A stretch of DNA of 64,000 bases from Streptomyces sp. WMMC500 (GTDB lineage: Bacteria > Actinomycetota > Actinomycetes > Streptomycetales > Streptomycetaceae): the NCBI RefSeq assembly GCF_027497195.1, contig NZ_CP114905.1, positions 5,839,001-5,903,000 of the forward strand. The letters are read 5' to 3'. Both the position numbers and the translations under genes were made by a program. Below are positions 45,009-54,035 of the stretch, piece after piece (position 1 is the stretch's first letter; every line of letters starts with the position of its first letter). The notes beneath the pieces were generated by a model. The model searched no databases and was not told the origin of the DNA. It saw nothing but the letters and a program-made list of their open reading frames with translations.

Positions 45009-45264
45009 GGCCGTACGGGGACAGGGCGGGCCGTGCGGCCGAGGCCGCGCCGCGGCGGCACGGCTCCTGCACCGCGAAGTGCACCCGGACGTCCGGTGCC
45101 CGACGGCCGCGTCGGCACGCCGCGCGGGCGTACGGGGGCGGGCTAGGGCCGTACGGGGACAGGGTGGGCCGTGCGGCCGAGGCCGCGCCGCGGCGGCACG
45201 GCTCCTGCACCGCGAAGTGCACCCGGACGTCCGGTGCTCGAAGGCCGCGTCGGCACGCCGCGCG
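45009..45264. repeat. Two tandem copies of a 118-bp repeat (138-bp period)
   Basis: Copy 1 spans 45009-45126 and copy 2 45147-45264. They are nearly identical, differing at a few bases such as CGGG/TGGG early and CCCGAC/CTCGAA late. Each contains the near-palindrome GCACCCGGACGTCCGGTGC, able to form a hairpin. The copies fill the 324-bp gap between the convergent SGNH and RpiR genes, where nothing else is seen. Confidence 0.85.
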
Positions 45265-45315
45265 TACCGCCCGGCCGCGCGCTCCCACGGGCCGACCGCC
45301 CCGGGCCCCCGCCCC

Positions 45316-46152
45316 TCAGTCCAGGAACAGCGACCGCTCCGCCGCCCGCGCGTCGAACTCCTCCAGCCGCGCCTGCGCCTCCGGCAGCCCGTCGCACATC
45401 GCCTCCAGCAGCACCCGCCCCAGCAGCATCGGCCCGCACGCCGTGTCGAACGACAGCCCCGTGCCCACCGCCGCCGGCAGCAGGACGTCGCTGTCCTGCG
45501 CGACCGGCGTGAACGAGCTGTCCGCCACCGTGACCACGGTCAGCCCGGTCGCCCGCGCGGTGCGCAGCGCGTCCGCCAGCTCCCGCGGGTGGCGGGGCAG
45601 CGCGAAGCACAGCAGTGCCGTGGCGCCGGCGCGGGCGGCGGCGTCGACGCGGTCGTCGAGCATCGAGCCGGCCTCGTCGAGCACCCGGATGTCCGGGTGC
45701 ACCTTCGCCGCGAAGTACGCGAAGCCGCGCGCCTGCGCCGCCGCGGCGCGCAGTCCGAGCACGGGCAGCGGCCGGGAGGCGGCGAGCAGCCGGCCGGCGT
45801 CCTCGACGGGGGCGGGGTCGGCGAGGAAGGCGGAGAGGTTGCGCAGGTTCTCGATCTCGGCCTGCACGGCCTGCTGGTACTCGTTGCGCTCGGACCGCCC
45901 CGCCGGCTCGCCGAGCCCGGCCTCGCGCAGCGCGCGGCGCAGCGCCGGGTAGCCGTCGAAGCCGAGGGCGACGGCGAAGCGGGTGACGGACGGCTGGCTC
46001 ACCCCGGCCAGCCCGGCCAGCTCCACGCTGGACAGGAACGGCGCGTCGGCGGCCCTGCGCACCATGCAGTGCGCGATGCGGCGCTGGGTGGGCGTCAGCC
46101 GGCGCCCCTCGAAGAGCTTCTGCAGCCGGGCGCCCGCGTCGGCGGAGACCAT
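45316..46152 (-). CDS. MurR/RpiR-family transcriptional regulator
   Basis: 278-residue sugar-phosphate-responsive regulator. HTH residues 1-75: LTPTQRRIAHCMVRRAADAP, SSVELAGLAGVSQPSVTRFA. SIS phosphosugar-binding domain from about 120: RPLPVLGLRAAAAQARGFAY, ATALLCFALPRHPRELADAL, TVVTVADSSFTPVAQDSDVL. Start ATG 46152 follows GGAGGTGGG. It is divergent from a small membrane protein gene with a TGCAT/ATGCA dyad between. Possible targets include the nearby secreted SGNH hydrolase or amino-sugar genes elsewhere. Confidence 0.88.
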   Translation of the reverse strand: MVSADAGARLQKLFEGRRLTPTQRRIAHCMVRRAADAPFLSSVELAGLAGVSQPSVTRFAVALGFDGYPALRRALREAGLGEPAGRSERNEYQQAVQAEIENLRNLSAFLADPAPVEDAGRLLAASRPLPVLGLRAAAAQARGFAYFAAKVHPDIRVLDEAGSMLDDRVDAAARAGATALLCFALPRHPRELADALRTARATGLTVVTVADSSFTPVAQDSDVLLPAAVGTGLSFDTACGPMLLGRVLLEAMCDGLPEAQARLEEFDARAAERSLFLD

Positions 46153-46194
46153 CCCACCTCCGGATCCGGTGTGCTATTCACTGCACGACGACTC

Positions 46195-46210
46195 TGCATG
46201 ACCGTATGCA
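46195..46210. promoter_or_regulatory. TGCAT-N6-ATGCA dyad, candidate RpiR or ArgR-type operator
   Basis: Perfect 5-bp inverted repeat with 6-nt spacer, 43 bp upstream of the rpiR start, in the 138-bp divergent region. Its symmetry fits RpiR autoregulation. It also resembles the TGCAT-rich streptomycete ARG box, so ArgR is an alternative. Confidence 0.4.
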
Positions 46211-46290
46211 CCACGGCAAGGGCGCACGGGAACGAATTGGGGGGGTAGCACCACTGCACCTGTGTGGACGGACTCCGTACCGTACGGGGT

Positions 46291-46707
46291 ATGAGTGCGC
46301 GGGACCCGGAGATCAAGAGTGAACTCGATGCCACCCTGCAGACCCGCAGGGACCTCGGCCCCGAGTACGAAGAAGAGCTGATCGAGGGCTTCCTCGAGAA
46401 GGTGCAGCAGCGGATGGACGGGACGTTCGACACCCGGCTGCGCCGCCAGCTCGCCGAGCAGCAGATGCAGGTCGCGCGGGGCACGCAGCCGGGCACCGGC
46501 TCGCCGGACGGCACGTTCGGCGAGCGCTTCGGCTTCGCCGCCGTGTCGATGGTGCTGGCGATTCCGCTGTCGGCGATCGGCGTGGTCAACGAGGGGCTGG
46601 CCGGGCTGCTGGTGACGTGGGGCGGCATCGTCGGCGTGAACGCGGTGCACGCCACCGGGCTGTTCCGCCGCCGCCGGGCGGAGAAGAACAAGTCCGACTG
46701 GGACTGA
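46291..46707 (+). CDS. Small conserved membrane protein
   Basis: 138-residue protein. A charged helical N-terminal half (LDATLQTRRDLGPEYEEELI, EGFLEKVQQRMDGTFDTRLR) precedes two TM helices (FAAVSMVLAIPLSAIGVVNE and GLAGLLVTWGGIVGVNAVHA) and a basic RRRRAEKNK tail. Unknown function. ATG 46291 is chosen; a GTG at 46264 would add nine residues. Confidence 0.7.
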   Translation: MSARDPEIKSELDATLQTRRDLGPEYEEELIEGFLEKVQQRMDGTFDTRLRRQLAEQQMQVARGTQPGTGSPDGTFGERFGFAAVSMVLAIPLSAIGVVNEGLAGLLVTWGGIVGVNAVHATGLFRRRRAEKNKSDWD

Positions 46708-46812
46708 CGCGGACGCACCGGTTGCCCGTGGGTGTGACGGCGGGCGAGTTTGGCATGACCCTGTCCGGGCGGTGGCGTTGACCGGGGTGGCGGCCGGCCG
46801 TAGCGTACGGTC

Positions 46813-46845
46813 TGAAATTTTCGGCACGCCTCTCGAAATATTTCG
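46813..46845. promoter_or_regulatory. Two A+T-rich dyads 21 bp apart upstream of SGNH hydrolase
   Basis: TGAAATTTTCG (46813-46823) and the perfect palindrome CGAAATATTTCG (46834-46845) start exactly 21 bp apart, two helical turns, which favours cooperative binding on one DNA face. They lie 24 bp before the ATG of the secreted hydrolase. GAAA...TTTC sites fit RpiR-, LacI- or ROK-type regulators. Confidence 0.5.
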
Positions 46846-46868
46846 CCGCCTCGCTCCGGGAGCCGCAG

Positions 46869-48224
46869 ATGCCCCAGCCCGCGTACCGACGCCGCCGTGA
46901 CCTCCGCTCCGCCGTGTCCCCCTACCTCGCCGCCGCGCTCGTCATGGCCCTCGTCGCCGCCGTGGCGGTGGCGGCGCACGCGCTGCGCGGCCTCGCCCCC
47001 GCCGAGGGCGCACGCGCCGAAGCGGCGGCCGGCGCGTCCGGCGGCCCGGCGCAGTGGGTCGCGGCCTGGACCTCGATGCCGCAGCTCACCGAGCCGGCGA
47101 ACCTGCCGCCCCCGCCGTTCACCCGGGACGACGGCGTGCTGCACGACGCCACCCTGCGCCAGACCGTGCGCCTGACCGTCCCCGGCGACCAGGTCCGGTT
47201 CCGCTTCTCCAACGCCTTCGGCGGCGCCGACCTGCCGATCACCCGCGCCGCGGTCGCCCTGCCCGCCGGCGGCCGGGCCGGCGTCGACGGCATCGTGCCC
47301 GGCAGTTCGCGCCCGCTGACGTTCAGCGGCCGGCCGGCCACCACGGTCCCCGTCGGCGCGCAGGTCGTCTCCGACCCGGTGCGCCTCGACGTCGCGCCCG
47401 GCGCCAACCTGACCGTGACCCTGTACCTCGCCGACGGTCAGGCGTCCACCGACGTCACCTCGCACCCGGGCTCGCGCACCACCTCGTACCTCCTGGCCGG
47501 CGACCACACCGACGCCGCCGCGCTGCCCGGCGCGACGACCACCGACCACTGGTACTTCCTCAGCGGCATCGAGGCGAAGGCCCCCGCCCGCACGCGCACC
47601 GCCGTCGTGCTCGGCGACTCCCTGAGCGACGGCCGCGGCTCCACCACCAACGGCAACGACCGCTGGCCCGACCTCCTCTTCGACCGCCTGCGCGGTGACG
47701 GCGCCCCGCCCGTCGCCGTCGTCAACCAGGCCGCCGGCGGCAACCGCGTCCTCGACGACGGCCTCGGCCCCAACGCCCTCGCCCACCTCGACCGCGACGT
47801 GCTGGCCGTGAGCGGGGCGCGCTGGCTGCTGGTCTTCGAGGGGGTCAACGACATCGGCACGGCGCCCGCCACGCCGGCCGCGCAGCGCGAGACCGGGGAC
47901 GAACTGCTGGCCGCGTACGACCAGATCGTCACGCGCGCGCACGCGCAGGGCATCCGCGTCTACGGGGCCACGCTCACGCCGTTCGGCGGCAGCACGCCGT
48001 ACGACGACCCCGCCGGGCTGCGCGAGGCGACCCGGCAGCGCGTGAACGACTGGATCCGCACCAGCGGGCGCTTCGACGCCGTCGTCGACTTCGACGCCGC
48101 GACCCGCGACCCGGCGCACCCCCGCGCGCTGCTGCCCGCCGTCGACACCGGCGACCACCTCCACCTCAACCCCGAGGGGTACGCTCTCCTCGCCCGCACG
48201 GTCCCGCTCCGCCTCTTCCGCTGA
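46869..48224 (+). CDS. Secreted SGNH/GDSL lipase-esterase
   Basis: 451-residue exported hydrolase with signal anchor YLAAALVMALVAAVAVAAHA after an Arg-rich N-terminus. An N-terminal beta domain (residues 65-235: LRQTVRLTVPGDQVRFRFSN) precedes the SGNH domain: AVVLGDSLSDGRGS (Ser), NQAAGGNRVLDDG (Gly), FEGVNDIGT (Asn) and DHLHLNPEGYALLA (Asp-x-x-His). Resembles extracellular GDSL lipases that have this extra domain. Expression is probably controlled by the tandem dyads immediately upstream. Confidence 0.9.
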   Translation: MPQPAYRRRRDLRSAVSPYLAAALVMALVAAVAVAAHALRGLAPAEGARAEAAAGASGGPAQWVAAWTSMPQLTEPANLPPPPFTRDDGVLHDATLRQTVRLTVPGDQVRFRFSNAFGGADLPITRAAVALPAGGRAGVDGIVPGSSRPLTFSGRPATTVPVGAQVVSDPVRLDVAPGANLTVTLYLADGQASTDVTSHPGSRTTSYLLAGDHTDAAALPGATTTDHWYFLSGIEAKAPARTRTAVVLGDSLSDGRGSTTNGNDRWPDLLFDRLRGDGAPPVAVVNQAAGGNRVLDDGLGPNALAHLDRDVLAVSGARWLLVFEGVNDIGTAPATPAAQRETGDELLAAYDQIVTRAHAQGIRVYGATLTPFGGSTPYDDPAGLREATRQRVNDWIRTSGRFDAVVDFDAATRDPAHPRALLPAVDTGDHLHLNPEGYALLARTVPLRLFR

Positions 48225-48431
48225 CGTTGTTTCGACGCGTTCACGGGGATATGGGTGCTGAAACGGATCGGCCTTCCGGTCAACCGGAACTACGCGGGTA
48301 ATACGGAACGTTCTTTTTCACTTGGCACCGCTAATTCCTGTGCCGTTGAATTCGCGTATGCGGTCCCGCCGCGGTGGCAATAGGCGGGATTTTCCGGTAC
48401 GCGAATACCGCGCACCCCGCGCCGGCCGCCG

Positions 48432-49016
48432 TCAGACGGTGGCCGGCGAGCCCCGGCGTACGCCCCCGCCCGGCAGCGCGTCGCCCGCGGCGATGCCCGT
48501 GCGGACGTACGCAGTGTCCGAACCGCCGGTTCCGGCGCCCCTGCGGGTGACGGCGTCGACCGGCAGCCACAGCAGCGCCTCCTGCTCTCGCTCCCAGCGG
48601 CCGAGCCACGCGGCCTTCGCCCGCAGCCCCGCACCGGCCCCGGCCAGCGCCAACCCGCCGGCGATCGGCACCGCCGCCGCCGAGCCGGCCGCGACGGCGA
48701 ACCCCGCCGCCAGCCACCACCGGCGCGCCCGCCGCCATGTCCGTACGGTCACCGCCCGGTCCTGCAACACCGCGCCGCGGCCCGCCCGTTGGGCCTTGTG
48801 CGCCTGCGCCAGGCAGCGCCCGCGGCGGGCCGCGTAGACCCCGGGGGCGACGACGAGGAACAGGCCCGCGCCCCCGTAGAGTCCGATCCACTGACCGGTC
48901 AGCCCGTCCTGCCAGGCGCCCGCCGCGGCGGCGGCGATACCCAGCCACCACAGCGGCGCCGCGCCCGCGCGCACCACGACCGCCGCCCGCGCCAGCGTCA
49001 CCGTTCCGCGCGCCAC
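48432..49016 (-). CDS. Hypothetical membrane protein
   Basis: 194-residue protein with three or four predicted TM helices (APLWWLGIAAAAAGAWQDGL, GLYGGAGLFLVVAPGVYAA, WLAAGFAVAAGSAAAVPIAG) and a Trp/Arg-rich loop between. The C-terminus carries WLPVDAVTRRGAG. Family not recognised. The 207 bp between its stop and the convergent SGNH gene (48225-48431) show nothing notable. Confidence 0.6.
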   Translation of the reverse strand: MARGTVTLARAAVVVRAGAAPLWWLGIAAAAAGAWQDGLTGQWIGLYGGAGLFLVVAPGVYAARRGRCLAQAHKAQRAGRGAVLQDRAVTVRTWRRARRWWLAAGFAVAAGSAAAVPIAGGLALAGAGAGLRAKAAWLGRWEREQEALLWLPVDAVTRRGAGTGGSDTAYVRTGIAAGDALPGGGVRRGSPATV

Positions 49017-49223
49017 TTCTCGCTCCTCCCGTCGGGGGTCTTCGATCGCGTGCGCGGGAGGCTACCTGCGGATTCTGAGGACGGGATGAGAAGGGAGGAG
49101 GGGCGGCCGCCGGGGCCGGGGGCGGCGCAGTGATCGGATCAGAGCGCGGCGTCGCGCGGGTGAACGTTTCAGCTACGTGGCCGGTTCCAGACTGCCGGGG
49201 CGAGGTCGACACCGGGCGTCAGC

Positions 49224-49248
49224 GGTGCCCCGGAGGGGCGGGGTCACC
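49224..49248 (-). terminator. Hairpin downstream of bldA
   Basis: GGTGCCCCG pairs with CGGGG-t-CACC (one bulge) across a 6-nt loop, 48 bp past the tRNA 3' end in the tRNA's direction of transcription. Confidence 0.5.
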
Positions 49249-49295
49249 GTTGCTGACCAGTCGTCTTCGCAGGTCGACGACCTCTTGCCGGGAGG

Positions 49296-49377
49296 TGCCC
49301 GGAGCCGGACTTGAACCGGCACGGCCCGAAGGCCAGCGACTTTTAAGGTCGCCGTGTCTGCTTTCCACCATCCGGGC
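49296..49377 (-). tRNA. bldA: tRNA-Leu(UAA), bldA
   Basis: 82-nt class II tRNA. Acceptor stem GCCCGGA/TCCGGGC is perfect; the anticodon stem GCGAC/GTCGC encloses loop CTTAAAA with anticodon TAA (49345-49343); a long variable arm TGGCCTTCGGGCCG and T-arm GCCGGTTCAAGTCCGGC follow. The discriminator is A; the CCA is not fully encoded. It decodes UUA, the rarest codon in streptomycetes, and bldA mutants fail to form aerial hyphae or many antibiotics. A possible -10 (TACTCT on the minus strand, 49435-49430) lies about 53 bp upstream. Confidence 0.95.
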
Positions 49378-49728
49378 AGGACTCCCGGCCCGCACACGCT
49401 GCGTACGGACCACCGCATGGCGCGTAACCAGAGTAGCGGTGCGGATGGGCCGAACTGGCCATCTACGGACTGATGTTGGCTTGAATTAGGCCCGAGTTGT
49501 CGAAGAAGTCCTCGGATGAAATTCCACTTCCCAAATTGCCCCTCTGGAGGCCCTCCGCCCCATGTCTTCCTCAGGGTGCGGGTCATCCCGGAGGAGGAGC
49601 CGCGCGGGGCCGGAGTACGTCCTCGGTCTCGCCCGGAACCGGAGCGCGGGCTGATCCGGGCGACCGGATCCGCGGCCACGATGGACGGGACAGGTTGCAC
49701 ACCACCGTCCCGACAGGAGCCCACCGCC

Positions 49729-50517
49729 GTGACCACCACCATCCCCGGCGCCTCCGGCCGCGGCACCGCCTATGCCCCCGTGGCGGCGGCCGGTGCCACC
49801 GAGCTGACCAAGGTCTACGGCGAGGGCGAGACGAAGGTCGTCGCCCTCGACCGCGTCTCCGTAGAGTTCATGCAGGGCGAGTTCACCGCGATCATGGGCC
49901 CGTCCGGCTCCGGCAAGTCGACCCTCATGCACTGCATGGCCGGCCTCGACACCATCTCCGGCGGCTCGTCGCGCATCGGCGAGACCGAGCTGACCGGGCT
50001 GAAGGACAAGAAGCTCACCCAACTGCGCCGCGACAAGGTCGGCTTCGTCTTCCAGGCCTTCAACCTGCTGCCGACGCTGAACGCGCTGGAGAACATCACG
50101 CTGCCCATGGACATCGCCGGCCGCAAGCCCGACGAGCAGTGGCTGCGGCAGGTGGTGGAGACCGTGGGCCTGTCCGGCCGCCTCAAGCACCGCCCGAGCC
50201 AGCTCTCCGGCGGCCAGCAGCAGCGCGTCGCCGTCGCCCGGGCGCTGGCCGCCCGGCCCGAGATCATCTTCGCCGACGAGCCCACCGGCAACCTCGACTC
50301 CCGCTCCGGCGCCGAGGTGCTCGGCTTCCTGCGCAACTCCGTGCGCGAGCTGGGCCAGACGGTCGTCATGGTCACCCACGACCCGGTGGCCGCCGGGTAC
50401 GCGGACCGCGTCGTGTTCCTCGCCGACGGCCGCATCGTCCACGAACTGCGCGACCCGAACGCCGAGACGGTGCTCGACACCATGAAGCGCTTCGACGCCA
50501 AGGGCCGGGTCAGCTGA
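49729..50517 (+). CDS. MacB/LolD-type ABC exporter ATPase
   Basis: 262-residue ATPase partner of the large FtsX-type permease that follows. Walker A GPSGSGKST, signature LSGGQQQR, Walker B IIFADEPTGNLD and VTHDP switch region are intact; ELTKVYGEGETKVVALDRVS is typical of the MacB family. GTG 49729 has AGGAG upstream and removes a 71-residue low-complexity extension. Such pairs export antimicrobial peptides or lipids, or transmit mechanical signals, rather than import. Confidence 0.9.
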   Translation: MTTTIPGASGRGTAYAPVAAAGATELTKVYGEGETKVVALDRVSVEFMQGEFTAIMGPSGSGKSTLMHCMAGLDTISGGSSRIGETELTGLKDKKLTQLRRDKVGFVFQAFNLLPTLNALENITLPMDIAGRKPDEQWLRQVVETVGLSGRLKHRPSQLSGGQQQRVAVARALAARPEIIFADEPTGNLDSRSGAEVLGFLRNSVRELGQTVVMVTHDPVAAGYADRVVFLADGRIVHELRDPNAETVLDTMKRFDAKGRVS

Positions 50518-50582
50518 GCCTCGCTCGCCGACCCAGAAGGCCGCCCGCTACCGGCTTCTCACCCGTACAGGACTGACCCCAT

Positions 50583-53147
50583 ATGCTTCGCACCGCCTTG
50601 CGCAACGTGTTCGCGCACAAGGCCCGGTTGCTGATGACCGTGCTCGCCGTCATGCTCGGTGTGGCCTTCGTCTCCGGCACCCTGGTCTTCACCTCCACGA
50701 TCTCCGACGCCTACACCAAGAGTTCGGAGAAGGGCTTCGACCACGTCGACGTCCGCCTGCAGCCCGACGACGACGCCGACGAGGGCCGCCCCGGCGAGCC
50801 GCCCCCGCTCACCCAGGACCTGCTGGACGAGGCCGCCGCGCTGCCCGGCGTGAAGTCCGCCACCGGCAACGTCGCCGGCTTCGCCGCGCTCGCCGACAAG
50901 GACGGCGACCTCGTCGGCGACGGCTGGTCCACCAGCGGCGCCAACTACTACGGCGGCAAGGACGGCAAGGCCGCCGACCCCCGCTACCCCATGCGCGACG
51001 GCCGCGGTCCCGCGGGCCCGAACGAGATCGCCATCGACGCCAAGACCGCCGAGCGCACCGGCTACGGGGTCGGGGACACCCCGCGGATGTCCGTCGACGG
51101 CCCCGTACTCGAACCGACGATCACCGGCGTCTTCACCACCGACGACGGCAACGTCGCGGCCGGCGGCAGCCTCGTGCTCTTCGACACGAAGACCGCGCAG
51201 GACCTCTTCACCGAGCCCGGCGAGTACACCGAGATCGACCTCGCCGCCGCCCCCGGCACCTCCGAGAAGCAACTGCGGGCCGAGGCGCAGAAGATCCTGC
51301 CCGCCGAGGCCGAGGCCGAGGCGCTCACCGGCACCAAGCTCGCCGACGACCAGGCCCGCGAGATCGAGCAGGGCATGGAGGGGCTGCGTACCGGCATGCT
51401 CGCCTTCGCCGGCATCGCGCTCTTCGTCGGCATCTTCCTCATCGCCAACACCTTCACCATGCTCGTCGCCCAGCGCACCAAGGAACTGGCGCTGCTGCGG
51501 GCCGTCGGCGCCAGCCGCCGCCAGGTCACGCGCTCGGTGCTCTTCGAGGCCACGGCCGTCGGCACGGTCGCGGCGCTCGCCGGCCTCGCCGCGGGCACCG
51601 GCATCGGCGCCGGGCTGCGCTCCCTGATGGGCGCCACCGGCCAGACGGTGCCCGACGGGCCGCTGGTCGTCTCGCCCACGACGGTGATCATCTCGCTCGC
51701 CGTCGGCATCGTCGTCACCGTGCTCGCCGCCTGGCTGCCCGCCCGCAGGGCCGCGAAGATCCCGCCGGTCGCGGCGATGAGCAGCGTGCACGCCCGGGCG
51801 TCCACCCGCAGCCTCGTCGTCCGCAACACCATCGGCGCGCTCATCGCGGGCGGCGGCGCCCTGATGGTCGTCGCCGGCACCACCGCCGACGACGGCAAGG
51901 CCCTCATGGGCGGCGGCGCCGCGGTGCTGCTGATCGGCATCTTCGTCCTCACCCCGCTGCTGTCCCGGCCGCTGATCGCGCTCTCCGCGCCGCTGCTGCG
52001 GATCTTCGGCGTCTCCGGCAAGCTCGCGCGCCAGAACGCCGTACGCAACCCGCGGCGCACCGCCGCCACCGCCTCCGCGCTGATGATCGGGCTCACCCTC
52101 ATCACCGGCCTGACGGTGATCGGCGCCGGCATCTCCCACGCCATCGACAAGATGGCCACCGACGCCATGAAGGCCGACTACTCGGTCTCCATGTCGAACT
52201 TCACCCCGCTCAGCCCGGAGGTCGAGAAGAAGCTCTCCGGACTCGACGAGGTCACCGCCTCCTCGCCGCTGCGCTCCGTGCCCGTGGCCATCGGCGGGGA
52301 CGAGGAGGACCTCACCGCCGTCCGCGGCGACGAGGTCGGGCAGTTGCTCGAACTGGACTTCTCGGCAGGTTCGTTCGACGGCCTCGCCGAGGGCGTCCCG
52401 GCCGGCGGCGGCGCCGCCAAGGCGATCGTCGACGACGACACCGCCGAGGACGAGGGCTGGAAGATGGGCGACACCATCGAGGTGACGTACCAGGACGGCG
52501 CCAAGGGCGCGCTCACCGTCTCCGGCCTCTACCAGGGCAACGAGATGATCAAGGGCATCATGCTCGACACCTCGGTCGTCGACACGCACGTCGACAAGAT
52601 CACCGACTTCGAGGTCTGGCTGAAGACCGACGGCGGCGAGAGCGACGCGATGAAGGACAGGCTGGAGGCGGCCCTCGGCGACAACCCGGCCATCGCGGTG
52701 ATGAACGAGGAGGACGTCTCCGAGATGATCGCCGGGCTCATCAACATGATGCTGAACATCCTCTACGCCATGCTCGGCATGGCCGTCCTGGTCGCGGTCC
52801 TCGGCGTGATCAACACGCTGGCCATGTCCGTCTTCGAACGCTCCCAGGAGATCGGCATGCTGCGCGCCATCGGCCTGGACCGGCGCGCGGTGAAGCGGAT
52901 GGTCCGGCTGGAGTCGCTGGTCATCTCGCTCTTCGGCGGGGTGCTCGGCATCGGCCTCGGGGTCTTCCTCGGCTGGGCCGCCGGCGAGCTGATCTCCGCC
53001 TCGCTCGACACGTACGCGCTGGTGCTGCCGTGGGAGCGGATGGGCTACTTCCTGCTCGGCGCGGCGCTCGTGGGCATGCTGGCGGCGCTGTGGCCGGCGC
53101 GCCGGGCGTCGCGGCTCAACATGCTCGCGGCCATCAAGAGCGAGTAG
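50583..53147 (+). CDS. FtsX/MacB-family ABC permease
   Basis: 854-residue permease with duplicated FtsX modules: TM near 15-40 (LLMTVLAVMLGVAFVSGTLV), a large extracellular domain, three TMs around 270-400 (GIALFVGIFLIANTFTMLVA, RTKELALLRAVGASRRQVTR), a fourth set near 480, a second external domain, and a final FtsX block (VAVLGVINTLAMSVFERSQE, IGMLRAIGLDRRAVKRMV). The mechanotransmission architecture fits export of peptides or lipoproteins. It starts 65 bp after the ATPase stop and ends at a hairpin. Confidence 0.92.
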   Translation: MLRTALRNVFAHKARLLMTVLAVMLGVAFVSGTLVFTSTISDAYTKSSEKGFDHVDVRLQPDDDADEGRPGEPPPLTQDLLDEAAALPGVKSATGNVAGFAALADKDGDLVGDGWSTSGANYYGGKDGKAADPRYPMRDGRGPAGPNEIAIDAKTAERTGYGVGDTPRMSVDGPVLEPTITGVFTTDDGNVAAGGSLVLFDTKTAQDLFTEPGEYTEIDLAAAPGTSEKQLRAEAQKILPAEAEAEALTGTKLADDQAREIEQGMEGLRTGMLAFAGIALFVGIFLIANTFTMLVAQRTKELALLRAVGASRRQVTRSVLFEATAVGTVAALAGLAAGTGIGAGLRSLMGATGQTVPDGPLVVSPTTVIISLAVGIVVTVLAAWLPARRAAKIPPVAAMSSVHARASTRSLVVRNTIGALIAGGGALMVVAGTTADDGKALMGGGAAVLLIGIFVLTPLLSRPLIALSAPLLRIFGVSGKLARQNAVRNPRRTAATASALMIGLTLITGLTVIGAGISHAIDKMATDAMKADYSVSMSNFTPLSPEVEKKLSGLDEVTASSPLRSVPVAIGGDEEDLTAVRGDEVGQLLELDFSAGSFDGLAEGVPAGGGAAKAIVDDDTAEDEGWKMGDTIEVTYQDGAKGALTVSGLYQGNEMIKGIMLDTSVVDTHVDKITDFEVWLKTDGGESDAMKDRLEAALGDNPAIAVMNEEDVSEMIAGLINMMLNILYAMLGMAVLVAVLGVINTLAMSVFERSQEIGMLRAIGLDRRAVKRMVRLESLVISLFGGVLGIGLGVFLGWAAGELISASLDTYALVLPWERMGYFLLGAALVGMLAALWPARRASRLNMLAAIKSE

Positions 53148-53230
53148 GGCCGGGGGAGTACGGCCGCCGGAAACCCGCGGAAGCCACGGGGGAAGGGGGG
53201 AACGGGGAGACGGGTCGCCACGCCCGTCGG

Positions 53231-53269
53231 AAGGGCCCGCGCGGAGGGATCACCCTCCCGCGGGCCCTT
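53231..53269. terminator. Terminator after ABC exporter operon
   Basis: AAGGGCCCGCG...GGAGGG pairs with CCCTCC...CGCGGGCCCTT around a 4-nt loop, with one bulged base; lies 84 bp after the permease stop and before the convergent DUF4287-like gene. Confidence 0.7.
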
Positions 53270-53316
53270 CGCCGTCCTGTGGGCGCTCGTTGCGCCAGGC
53301 GTGCGCTCGTCCCCTC

Positions 53317-53547
53317 CTAGAGCAGTTTGCGCGCGGCCCGTCTCAGGTCGTACTCGTGGATGATCGCTTTGGCGTGGCCGTACGCCAGGTTGTGCTCGCC
53401 ACGGAGCCAGCTCACTTTCTCCTCGAAGCGGAGGAGACAGGGACCGTCTTCGACGGTCTGCAGCCAGTCGGAGACTTCACGGCCGGTGCAGTGGGGGATG
53501 CGGGAAAGCAGGTTCCGGTGGGTTTCTGCGGAGAAGACTTGGGACAT
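53317..53547 (-). CDS. DUF4287-like small protein
   Basis: 76-residue helical protein, MSQVFSAETHRNLLSRIPHC at the N-terminus, then GREVSDWLQTVEDGP, VSWLRGEHNLAYGHAKAIIH and a C-terminal RRAARKLL. The pattern matches the DUF4287 family, widespread in actinobacteria and often fused to DUF5655; function unknown. ATG 53547. Confidence 0.82.
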   Translation of the reverse strand: MSQVFSAETHRNLLSRIPHCTGREVSDWLQTVEDGPCLLRFEEKVSWLRGEHNLAYGHAKAIIHEYDLRRAARKLL

Positions 53548-53664
53548 CGGCGCCTCCGGTATGCAGTCCTTCTACGCACCGTGCCTCAGGGGACGGCGAT
53601 TGACAACCGTCTGGAGCGGGCCGGCTGGAACCTTCGCCGGCTACCGGCGGGTTAGGCTCGGCCC

Positions 53665-53973
53665 GTGCTCGACGTGCTCGACTTCGTGAACGCCGTTGAC
53701 CGGATCGCCGACCGCCTGCGGTCGCTGCCGCAGAGCCGGCTGCGCGCGGGGGCGGCCGCCACCGGGCTGGCGCTGGCCCGCGACCTGTCCGCGCGGGCGC
53801 AGCGGCTGGAGGCGCCGGGGCGTACGCCGTACGAGATGCCGGCGGCCGGGGAGTTCGCGGTGGGGGACCAGGTGGCCGTCGCGGGGCGGGACCTGGCGGA
53901 GGCGCTGCGGGCGGCGGGGGACGTGGAGGGGCTCGCGGAGGCACTTGCGGTGGTACGGGACGTACGGCTGTGA
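53665..53973 (+). CDS. Hypothetical protein
   Basis: 102-residue Ala/Arg/Leu-rich helical protein with no signal or TM segment (VDRIADRLRSLPQSRLRAG, LAEALRAAGDVEGLAEALAV). Family not recognised. GTG 53665, divergent from the DUF4287-like gene. Confidence 0.55.
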   Translation: MLDVLDFVNAVDRIADRLRSLPQSRLRAGAAATGLALARDLSARAQRLEAPGRTPYEMPAAGEFAVGDQVAVAGRDLAEALRAAGDVEGLAEALAVVRDVRL

Positions 53974-54035
53974 CCGCGTGCTGACAGCCCGCCGCGGCTG
54001 GGCACGCGGGGCACGTACGGCGCGGCCCGTACGGC

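Noticed and set aside
45009..45264. CRISPR array
   Set aside because: Only two long units with a 20-bp gap, no short regularly spaced repeats and no cas genes.
46095..48164. 689-residue minus-strand frame across the SGNH hydrolase
   Set aside because: Antisense to a gene with a complete catalytic set; no domain or SD.
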